Below are positions 58,401-64,000 of a stretch of DNA of 64,000 nucleotides, in pieces; the first letter of the stretch is position 1, and each line of letters starts with the position of its first letter. The DNA comes from Planctomycetota bacterium. Lineage in GTDB: Bacteria > Planctomycetota > Phycisphaerae > Phycisphaerales > SM1A02. The notes below the pieces were generated by a model. That model had not been told where the DNA came from. It saw nothing but the letters and a program-made list of their open reading frames with translations, and ran no database searches. A program made the translations under genes and the position numbers. Where the stretch lies: positions 46,662 through 110,661 of the forward strand of contig JAQCEQ010000003.1 of NCBI GenBank assembly GCA_027618565.1. Direction: 5' to 3'.

Positions 58401-59448
58401 GATTGGCTGTGGCTCGGGCTGCAACGAGGATTGCTTCACCGACCACGAGTCGCCCTACTGCAACGATCCGTATTGCTGCGAAGCGGTCTGCCAGTCTGAT
58501 CCGTATTGCTGTTCCAGCGGCTGGGACGGGTTCTGTGCGGACCTGGCGGCGGAACGCTGCACCGGCTGTGGCTCGGACAGCACAGAGACGGGATGCTTCG
58601 TCGCCAGGAGTTCGCGTGGGTGCAGCATCCCGGAGTGCTGCAAAGTCGTGTGCGAGCAGGACATCTTCTGCTGCCAGACGGCGTGGGACAGCACCTGTGT
58701 TGATCTCGCCTTGGCCGACTCGGACTGCGCCGACGAGCGTCCCGAGTGCGGCGACGACGGGCTGGGCGATCCCTGCGTGGTCCACCTGGATGTCGGGTGC
58801 AGCGACGAAGACTGCTGCGATGCCGTCTGCGGCAAGGACATGTTCTGTTGCGAGGTCTCCTGGGATGCCACCTGCGTGTCGCTGGCGCTGGCGAGTGACG
58901 ACTGCCCGTGCGCCAAGGAACCCGGCGACCCGTGTGCGGGCCCCTGTTGCGAGAGCCACGCGGGACCCAGTTGCGACAATGAGGAGTGCGCCGATGCCGT
59001 GTGCGCCTCCGATTCCTACTGCTGCGAGGTGGAGTGGGACCAGTTCTGCGCATCGGCGGCCCGGACGCTCTGCTACGAAGACAACGGCGGCGCGTGCCCA
59101 TTCACCTGCGGCGTACCTGGGACGGGAAACTGCTGCATCGCCCACATCGACCCCGCGTGTGACGATGCGAGCTGTTGCGAGGAAGTGTGCGCCAAGGATC
59201 CGTACTGCTGTGTTCAGTCGTGGGACCAGACATGTGTCGACCAGGCTGCCCGCAACTGCGGCGACCTGTGCGCGACGCAGGGCCTGTACTGCGGATCGCC
59301 GTCCGCGGGGGACTGCGCCTCGGTGCACGGCACGCCCTACTGCAACGACAAGGGCTGCTGCTCCCTTGTGTGCGGCATCTTCCTTGAGTGTTGCACGATC
59401 AGTTGGGACGAGACCTGCGTGGCGATCGCCCAGAAGGTGTGCCCCTGA
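55417..59448 (+). CDS. Secreted Cys-rich repeat protein with EF-hand pair and lamin-tail-like domain
   Basis: About 1343 residues from ATG 55417. An ATG at 55429 is also possible, and ATG 55276 overlaps the uppS stop but puts an unusually long tail before the signal. Signal peptide: LTRVVALVVVVVCGGDWVRGAAAQ. Next is a dockerin-like EF-hand pair, DLNDDRRVNNRDLDVI and DLNRDGVVNQRDVTDL. Then comes a segment of about 270 residues (FYFSELRWGRPNFGG ... DTPGAKNAEC) whose ends resemble a lamin-tail domain. From 56548 to the end run 17 copies of a roughly 57-residue Cys-rich module. With about ten Cys each, the array needs an oxidising, extracytoplasmic place. Function is unknown; adhesion, a stalk-like structure or protein binding are guesses. 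Confidence 0.82.
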   Translation: MATNMDRASCWIDPVWRSGLTRVVALVVVVVCGGDWVRGAAAQIPWPAVTGTFGDLNDDRRVNNRDLDVISADFASGVYQARSDLNRDGVVNQRDVTDLQRAVDFSNADNLRIPQFYFSELRWGRPNFGGLDQARFIEFGITTQPVTTQFTGVFPAGVFYLAIAKQGSGQLAEQGVIVAVEDLSGKVFGTIGSGANKCLLLDPDYQNTTFPLPLPPEAETPRNYAQRNLGDPVSTVPSISAFYEDLNVVHLLVYRRPSAGAYSSPVARPDIGQDVDEVPSPGCQIDNRSGTVGDQVPPWDFILDGVTLLRSSNSSQNATYGCPYAKGSFFSVPPDGQAATYHAWRCEPFGTWRSFSPLAYGADTPGAKNAECQPEAYCGSVGAGDCFSSSIGPYCNDAECCNYVCNVDSACCSVRWDSSCAELAQAQCTSCGGLGTGGCLDPHDNPYCDDPACCSAICAIYPLCCILDWDASCAEQAQEECLSCGDALAGPCSLVHAYPNCSDAVCCETVCSADPTCCTASWDQPCVDYAADYCNASQCGSPSAGSCCLSKATPGCNDETVCGIVCTKDPYCCTVRWDIFCAQLADDYVLGGCACGPIGDPPSPYFGCFDTNAGPGCDDWACCDTVCNADGFCCGVEWDSACVAVAQSLCSEHFADTCGLQLDNDPLAMSCLVPHVTPGCDDGGCCDTVCSLDPLCCDPANGWDASCVKLAQSECESCGEALTESCYVAHGSPSCNLGSCCEAVCAADPFCCEFEWDFTCAALAVDSLCPEPIEQCGADGLRPCETWSTLPGCSDDDCCTMICTQYDPFCCEARWDAICVQEAITFCRPPLGSGRGDCLQVHDEPGCADANCTATVCSVDPACCEDLLFWDQSCVNAASVLCLVTGSCPSQGSPFSPRNEPGCDDIACCNVVCGVDPTCCNESWDASCVQTALVYCKPFPQWECPCFGSPFEIHDNPGSNDESCCSVVCQVDPGCCIDSWDEGCVSKARDLCCGPIGCGSGCNEDCFTDHESPYCNDPYCCEAVCQSDPYCCSSGWDGFCADLAAERCTGCGSDSTETGCFVARSSRGCSIPECCKVVCEQDIFCCQTAWDSTCVDLALADSDCADERPECGDDGLGDPCVVHLDVGCSDEDCCDAVCGKDMFCCEVSWDATCVSLALASDDCPCAKEPGDPCAGPCCESHAGPSCDNEECADAVCASDSYCCEVEWDQFCASAARTLCYEDNGGACPFTCGVPGTGNCCIAHIDPACDDASCCEEVCAKDPYCCVQSWDQTCVDQAARNCGDLCATQGLYCGSPSAGDCASVHGTPYCNDKGCCSLVCGIFLECCTISWDETCVAIAQKVCP
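56548..59445 (+). repeat. Array of 17 Cys-rich coding repeats
   Basis: The 966 residues divide into 17 units of 50-66 residues. The consensus, in order, is: CG, 4-8 residues, C, x3, H, x2, P-x-C-x-D, x2, CC, x2, VC, x2, D-x2-CC, x3, WD-x2-C-V, x2, A, x3-4, C. Typical cores are ECCNYVCNVDSACCSVRWDS, SCCEAVCAADPFCCEFEWDF and SCCEEVCAKDPYCCVQSWDQ. Units 9, 11 and 15 have lost or shifted some Cys, and unit 8 has an extra residue before the second CC. DNA identity between units is low, so the array is old and kept by selection on protein structure. Confidence 0.85.
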
Positions 59449-59501
59449 CCCAAGTCCAGGTGGTGTGAGTGGGGATGATTGGGCGAGCCGGCGGCGCGGT
59501 A

Positions 59502-60875
59502 TCAGCCGCATCCCACCGGCTCCCGCACCAGCGTCTGTGCGCGGTCGGGACCAATGCCCACCATCTCGATGGGGACTCCGAGATAAGCCTCGACCCGCTC
59601 CAGGTACGCCCTTGCATTGGCGGGAAGCGCGTTGCGGTTCGCGGCGGGAGTGGATGACTCCGGCCATCCGGGCAGCGTCTCGTACACCGGCTCTATCCCT
59701 TCCAGACCGCGAGCGTCTGGGATGAATCGATCGGTCATCGAGCCGTCGGGTCGACGGTAGGCGACACAGACCTTGAGCTCCTCAAAGCCCGCCAGCACAT
59801 CGAAGAGCGTGCAGGCCACGCCCGTGGCGCCGCAGAGCATCGTCGAGTAGCGCACCGCAACCAGGTCCAGCCAGCCGCAGCGCCGTGGGCGCCCGGTGGT
59901 CGTGCCGTACTCGCGACCGCGTTCGCGAATGCGGTCCCCGGTCTCGTCGAGCAACTCCGTCGGGAACGGCCCGCCACCCACGCGAGTGCTGTACGCCTTC
60001 ATGATCCCAAGCACGCGGTGGATATGGCAGCCGGGAACGCCCGTCCCCGCGGGGATGCCCAGTGCCGAGCAGTTGGAGCTGGTGACATACGGATAGGTCC
60101 CGTGGTCGATGTCCAGGAGCGCGGCGTTGGCTCCTTCGAAGAGGAGCGACTTTCCTTCGGCTATTGCGTCGTGCAGGGCAAAGACGGTGTCGGTGATGTG
60201 CGGGGCTAGCTGCATTCCGATCGCGGCGTATCGATCCGTGACGGCGTCCGGGTCCAGCGGCTGCGCCTTGACACCCAGGGCTTCCAACTCTGCCGAACGC
60301 AGCTTGCAGATGACGCGCAGGCGCTCGCGCAGGTACTCGGGGTCCAGCAGGTCCCGCATCCGGATCGCGGTGCTGCGTCGGACCTTGTCGGAATAGGCGG
60401 GGCCGATCCCGCGCCGCGTGGTGCCGATCGCCAGGCTTCCGCGCTGGCCGGCCGTGACGCTCGAGAGGTATTCCTCCAGCGCCGCATCCTGTTCCTTGTG
60501 CCACGGCATCACCACATGCGCCCGGTCGCTGATCTTGAGGTTGGTCCCGTCCACCCGGATGCCGCGGGCACGCAATTTCTCCATCTCGTCGATCACCTTC
60601 TCGGGATCGACGACGGTGCCATTGCCGATGACGCAGGTCTTCTCGGGATACAGGATGCCCGACGGGATCAGGTGCAGCGCGTACTTCTGCCCCTCCGCGA
60701 CCACGGTGTGGCCGGCATTCGCCCCGCCGTTGTATCGCACGATGACATCATGGCGCGCCGTGAGCACATCCACGATCTTTCCCTTGCCCTCGTCACCCCA
60801 CTGGAGACCGACGACGGCGGTGTGCCCAGAGGTCTGGGAGGTGGGGGAGCAGGCGGACGCGGAGTTCCGTGGCAT
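59502..60875 (-). CDS. purA: Adenylosuccinate synthetase
   Basis: 457 residues from ATG 60875; an ATG at 60905 is a longer alternative. It carries VVGLQWGDEGKGKIVDVL (P-loop and catalytic Asp), NGGANAGHTV with the catalytic His, GTTRRGIGPAYSDK, then VGGGPFPTEL, TTGRPRRCGWLDLVAVRYS, and the GTP base motif toward the C-terminus. It makes adenylosuccinate from IMP and Asp with GTP, the first step to AMP. A roughly 17-residue tail precedes the usual N-terminus. It converges with the Cys-rich gene (53-base gap) and is divergent from hemW. Confidence 0.96.
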   Translation of the reverse strand: MPRNSASACSPTSQTSGHTAVVGLQWGDEGKGKIVDVLTARHDVIVRYNGGANAGHTVVAEGQKYALHLIPSGILYPEKTCVIGNGTVVDPEKVIDEMEKLRARGIRVDGTNLKISDRAHVVMPWHKEQDAALEEYLSSVTAGQRGSLAIGTTRRGIGPAYSDKVRRSTAIRMRDLLDPEYLRERLRVICKLRSAELEALGVKAQPLDPDAVTDRYAAIGMQLAPHITDTVFALHDAIAEGKSLLFEGANAALLDIDHGTYPYVTSSNCSALGIPAGTGVPGCHIHRVLGIMKAYSTRVGGGPFPTELLDETGDRIRERGREYGTTTGRPRRCGWLDLVAVRYSTMLCGATGVACTLFDVLAGFEELKVCVAYRRPDGSMTDRFIPDARGLEGIEPVYETLPGWPESSTPAANRNALPANARAYLERVEAYLGVPIEMVGIGPDRAQTLVREPVGCG

Positions 60876-60939
60876 GAAGTGGCGGATGTTAGCGATGCAG
60901 GCCATGCGAGCCGCCGCGCACTCGTAGTCTCCAGCGGTC

Positions 60940-62166
60940 ATGGAAGCCGCAACCGCCTCGTCCATCAGCCTGCCGCAGCACGGTGGAGGCCTGCTCGGGA
61001 TCGCTGCGATCGCGCCGACGCCGGGCGCGCATGCGGTCTCCGGGCTCTATGTCCATGTCCCGTTCTGCCGGCACAAGTGTCACTACTGCGACTTCTACAG
61101 TTTTGTCGATCGCGACGGTCGCCAGGAGGCGTATGTCGCTGCGCTGGAACGGGACATAGAAGCGTCGCGGGCGTGGCTCACGGAGCCACTGTCCACGATC
61201 TTTGTCGGCGGCGGCACTCCCACGCTCCTGGAACCACTGCTGCTCCAGCGCGCGATGGAGGCGATCGGATCGCTGCCTCGCGCAGCAGATGCCGAGTGGA
61301 CGGTGGAGGCCAACCCGGAGACCGTCGATGCGGCTCGCGCGGATGCCCTCGTTCGATCCGGCGTCACGCGAGTGTCCATCGGGGCGCAGTCGTTCCATCC
61401 ACGCCACCTGGAGACCCTCGAGCGGCACCATGACCCGGCGAGCGTCGGACGGGCGGCGCAGTTCTTGCGAGCCGCCGGAATCGAGGACATCAACCTCGAC
61501 CTCATCTTCGGGATCCCGGGAAGCTCGCTGGAGGACTGGTCCGCGGACCTGGAGCAGGTGCTTGGACTCTCGCCAACGCATGTCTCGTGCTACAACCTGA
61601 CCTTCGAGCCGAACACGCCGCTCGAGGCCAAGCTGCGGCAGGGGCGCATCGTCAAGATGGACGAGGAACTGGAGCTTGGGATGCTTGAGCTGGCGAGGTC
61701 GATCCTCGAGGGAGCGGGCTACACCCACTACGAAATCTCCAATTGGTCGAAGCCGGGTCACGAGTGTCGGCACAACCTCCTCTATTGGTTGATGGGGAGT
61801 TGGTGGGGACTTGGGCCGAGTGCCACGGCACAGGTGGGGCGACGGCGATGGAAGGTGGTGCCAAGGCTTGGCGACTGGCTCGCCGGCCCCGCCCTGGGTG
61901 GTGCCGTGGACCTCGAAGTTCCCGACGAGGACACCTGGGTGGGGGAGGCCTTCATGATGGGGCTCCGGTTGATCGATGGCATGCCACGAGATCGCGCGGA
62001 GTCATTGCTCAAGATGGGACTGCAGGGTGAGCGCCGGAGGCGGGTGATCGAGCAAGCCTGCGCCCGCGGCCACATGGCCTTTGACGAGCGGGGCTTGCGA
62101 TTCTCCATGCGCGGGCTGCCTTTGGCCAATGAAGTGATCCGGGAACTGCTGGCTGGAAAGGACTGA
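60940..62166 (+). CDS. hemW: HemW-type radical SAM protein (coproporphyrinogen III oxidase-like)
   Basis: 408 residues from ATG 60940. The radical-SAM cluster motif CRHKCHYCDFY (Cys43, Cys47, Cys50) is followed by TIFVGGGTPTLL, VEANPETVD, the repeated VSIGAQSFH, DLIFGIPGSSLEDW, and the HemW C-terminal pieces HYEISNWSKPGHECRHNLLYW and GLGPSATA. HemW proteins are now viewed as heme chaperones; true HemN oxidases have an extra Cys in the cluster motif (CxxxCxxCxC), which is absent here. An N-terminal tail of about 30 residues is longer than usual, so the true start may be further in. Confidence 0.93.
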   Translation: MEAATASSISLPQHGGGLLGIAAIAPTPGAHAVSGLYVHVPFCRHKCHYCDFYSFVDRDGRQEAYVAALERDIEASRAWLTEPLSTIFVGGGTPTLLEPLLLQRAMEAIGSLPRAADAEWTVEANPETVDAARADALVRSGVTRVSIGAQSFHPRHLETLERHHDPASVGRAAQFLRAAGIEDINLDLIFGIPGSSLEDWSADLEQVLGLSPTHVSCYNLTFEPNTPLEAKLRQGRIVKMDEELELGMLELARSILEGAGYTHYEISNWSKPGHECRHNLLYWLMGSWWGLGPSATAQVGRRRWKVVPRLGDWLAGPALGGAVDLEVPDEDTWVGEAFMMGLRLIDGMPRDRAESLLKMGLQGERRRRVIEQACARGHMAFDERGLRFSMRGLPLANEVIRELLAGKD

Positions 62167-62235
62167 TCGAGGGTCCCTTTGTCGGGTCCCCACCATTTGA
62201 CCGAACCCACGGCCTCTGAGCCGATACATTGAGCC

Positions 62236-63162
62236 ATGCCCGCGTTTCTTGCCATCGTTCGACTCCTGAGGCCAGGCGACTGGACCAAGAGCGTCTTCGT
62301 CCTGATCCCAGCCATCTTCTGGCTAGCGAGCACGGGGCGAGACGCCGGCACCGAGGCGCAGCACGCAGTCCTCTGCGGTTCTCTCGTGGCATTGGTCGCG
62401 TTCTGTGCCGTGAGCAGCGGCTGGTATTGCATCAATGACGCCCTCGATGCCGCCGAAGACCGGCAGCATCCGACGAAGCGCGGCCGACCGGTTGCCTCTG
62501 GTGCTGTCCCGGTCCGCGTGGCCTGGGCCGTGGGCCTGTCGTTTGTCGTGGGTGGGTTGGCGATCGCAAGTCTCGCGGGCGAAGCCGCCTCCATCGTGAT
62601 CGGTGCCTACATCGGTCTTCAGGTGCTCTACAACCTGAGGCTCAAGCGAACGGCCTATGTGGATGTGGCCACGATTGCAGCGGGATTCTGCCTCCGTGCC
62701 GTCGCAGGTGCGGTGGCGTCAGACATTCCGATGTCGGCATGGCTCCTCATCTGCTGCTTCTTCCTGACGCTCTTCCTGGGGTTGGTGAAGCGGCTCTGCG
62801 ATCTGTCCGCGGCCGACCAGTGGAAGCAGCGTGCCGGCTATGGCGATGCGCGGGAGCTGGACTGGCTTCTGGGCATCGCAGCTGCGGTCACGCTCCTGGC
62901 GTACCTCATGTACACCACCAGCGAGCATGCTCAGACGCTGTACAAGGGCCGCGCCTACGGGCTGGCCATGCTGTCGCCACTGGTGCTCTTGGCTTTGCAT
63001 CGCTTCCATCGGCGCGCAGTTCGTGGATTGAGCGACTCGCCATTGGCGGCGCTTCGAGAGGATCCGTGGATGTGCGTTGCCGTCCTGGGATGGGGAGTCT
63101 GCGCCGGAGTCGTGCTCTTCTGTGATTGCGTGGAGCCTATGCTTTCGCGCCTGCTCCTATGA
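62236..63162 (+). CDS. UbiA-family prenyltransferase (decaprenyl-phosphate phosphoribosyltransferase-like)
   Basis: 308 residues with about eight or nine membrane helices. The first Asp motif is NDALDAAEDRQHPTKRGRP (Asn67, Asp68, Asp71, Asp75) and the N-terminal RPGDWTKSVFVLIPAIF fits the DPPR-synthase branch (RPxQWxKNxLVF). That branch moves phosphoribose onto a polyprenyl phosphate. A second motif region is seen in FLGLVKRLCDLSAAD. Quinone or heme prenyltransferases are alternatives. The gene overlaps the next as ATGA, whose product resembles a lipid-linked-sugar glycosyltransferase; this supports a lipid-sugar pathway. Confidence 0.85.
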   Translation: MPAFLAIVRLLRPGDWTKSVFVLIPAIFWLASTGRDAGTEAQHAVLCGSLVALVAFCAVSSGWYCINDALDAAEDRQHPTKRGRPVASGAVPVRVAWAVGLSFVVGGLAIASLAGEAASIVIGAYIGLQVLYNLRLKRTAYVDVATIAAGFCLRAVAGAVASDIPMSAWLLICCFFLTLFLGLVKRLCDLSAADQWKQRAGYGDARELDWLLGIAAAVTLLAYLMYTTSEHAQTLYKGRAYGLAMLSPLVLLALHRFHRRAVRGLSDSPLAALREDPWMCVAVLGWGVCAGVVLFCDCVEPMLSRLLL

Positions 63163-64000
63163 GTCAATCCACGAAGCCACACGGGGGACGAAGTTTCTGG
63201 GCCTTGGCGGTGCTGCTCTTGGCGCACGCATTGCCGGTGGGGCTCTTAGTCTCCCGACCGGATGCGGGAAGTGAGGCGTGGGACCAGAACTTTCATCACG
63301 CGGTCCTCGTCAGCCGATTCGCCCAGACGTGGGATCGTCCCGATTTCACGAACTATCCATCGGCGACCAGCCCGGGCTACCACTACCTCTTGGGATTGGT
63401 GTCGCGCGCGGGATTGGTGCCGACGGAATCCCTGCGGGAACTGTACCCCTGGACGGCGCCGGAAATCGAGCAATCGGAAATGGTTCGTCGCTCACGCCTG
63501 GCCCAAGGGATGAGCCAGTGGATCGATTCGGGCCAGGAAACGATCCTGTTACAGATAGAGCAGGACGGATCAGGGGGGGTAGCCCGAGAGAGCGTGGAGC
63601 GCGTGCGGGGAGGCCTCTGTGACGGCGAGGATGCCGAGGGACTGGCGCGCGACTTTGGCCCTGTCGGCACGGCCATGGTCTGCCGTGCACGGGGCGACCT
63701 CCCCGGAGAGTGGGCTGCCATGGACCGGTATCGGCAGGTGCTCATGCCGCTTCGAGTCGTGCAGTTGCTGGCTTCGCTGGCTGCATTGACCGTGATCTGG
63801 CTGGTGGCCACTCGGCTCGGATTGAGCTCTTGGGCCGCCGCCGCCGTGGCCCTGCCAGCCGCGTGGAATCCGTATGTCTTGGCGGGCGGAGCCTGGATCA
63901 CCACGGACTGCATCGCGATGCTGTGCGCGTCGCTGGTGTTGTTCGATGTCGTCGGCAACGCGCAGCGGGAGAGACCACCCGGCTGGCTCGCCGCCGGCGG
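63159..64000 (+). CDS. Polytopic membrane protein, possible GT-C glycosyltransferase (3' end outside window)
   Basis: The frame is open from ATG 63159 to the window edge, giving 280 residues. An N-terminal helix (FWALAVLLLAHALPVGLLV) is followed by an extracytoplasmic loop with EAWDQNFHHAVLVSRFAQTW and TNYPSATSPGYHYLLGLVSRAG. Membrane helices (LRVVQLLASLAALTVIWLVATRL, AAAAVALPAAWNPYVLAGG, CIAMLCASLVLFDVV) come next. The early acidic loop with Asp, the YPSATSPGYH segment and the many later helices fit the GT-C fold that uses polyprenyl-phosphate sugars, but no catalytic motif is proven. The ATGA overlap with the UbiA-family gene supports co-function. Confidence 0.72.
   Translation, partial: MSQSTKPHGGRSFWALAVLLLAHALPVGLLVSRPDAGSEAWDQNFHHAVLVSRFAQTWDRPDFTNYPSATSPGYHYLLGLVSRAGLVPTESLRELYPWTAPEIEQSEMVRRSRLAQGMSQWIDSGQETILLQIEQDGSGGVARESVERVRGGLCDGEDAEGLARDFGPVGTAMVCRARGDLPGEWAAMDRYRQVLMPLRVVQLLASLAALTVIWLVATRLGLSSWAAAAVALPAAWNPYVLAGGAWITTDCIAMLCASLVLFDVVGNAQRERPPGWLAAG

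Overview
The window is a gene-dense, high-GC bacterial chromosome segment. It most likely comes from a planctomycete of the Phycisphaerae type. The inference rests on several things seen together: secreted proteins with dockerin-like EF-hand calcium motifs, an ASPIC/UnbV-FG-GAP protein, a large prepilin-type operon with oversized pseudopilins, an LpxB-like protein implying an outer membrane, frequent GTG/TTG starts, and long chains of genes overlapping by 1-4 bases. I see no insertion sequence, phage gene, CRISPR array or rRNA, and the DNA reads as core chromosome carrying lineage-specific genes.

Layout. 1-2.5 kb (minus): HAD phosphatase (cut by the window edge), sucC, a DedA membrane protein and a class II tRNA-Ser(GCU). 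2.5-8.2 kb (minus): an ASPIC/UnbV-dockerin protein broken by one in-frame TAG, a terminator, and a large secreted subtilase carrying a Cys-rich module. 8.4-18.5 kb: purD, a secreted protein of unknown function, trxB, a dicarboxylate/amino-acid symporter, aspS, an LpxB-like glycosyltransferase, and a coupled small-gene cluster (346-aa unknown, YkgJ-type Cys cluster, 73-aa CXXC protein). 18.5-29.4 kb (minus): rplK-rplA-rplJ-rplL-rpoB-rpoC with a recognisable promoter upstream of rplK and an attenuator-like hairpin between rplL and rpoB. 29.5-37 kb: tyrS, the cdaA-cdaR pair for c-di-AMP, a coupled trio ending in an RDD membrane protein, and a GntZ-like 6-phosphogluconate dehydrogenase.

37-54.5 kb (plus) is the most distinctive block. 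It encodes a type IV pilus/type II secretion-like machine: GspE/PilB ATPase, PilT, a second GspE/PilB ATPase, GspF/PilC, five prepilin-like proteins and a 1816-aa GspK/PilX-like protein. The last six genes overlap or nearly touch, and no secretin, PilM-P or prepilin peptidase is present in the window. It is followed by uppS and by a secreted protein with an EF-hand pair, a lamin-tail-like segment and 17 tandem copies of a roughly 57-residue Cys-rich module. The same module motif occurs in the subtilase about 50 kb away. The window closes with purA (minus), hemW, a UbiA-family prenyltransferase and a partial polytopic membrane protein resembling GT-C glycosyltransferases.

How the parts may work together (inference): the pilus-like apparatus, the two secreted proteins sharing a disulfide-type module and the ASPIC-dockerin protein point to an elaborate cell-surface or secretion programme. 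The rest is housekeeping: transcription, translation, purines, thioredoxin, heme, c-di-AMP and envelope lipids.
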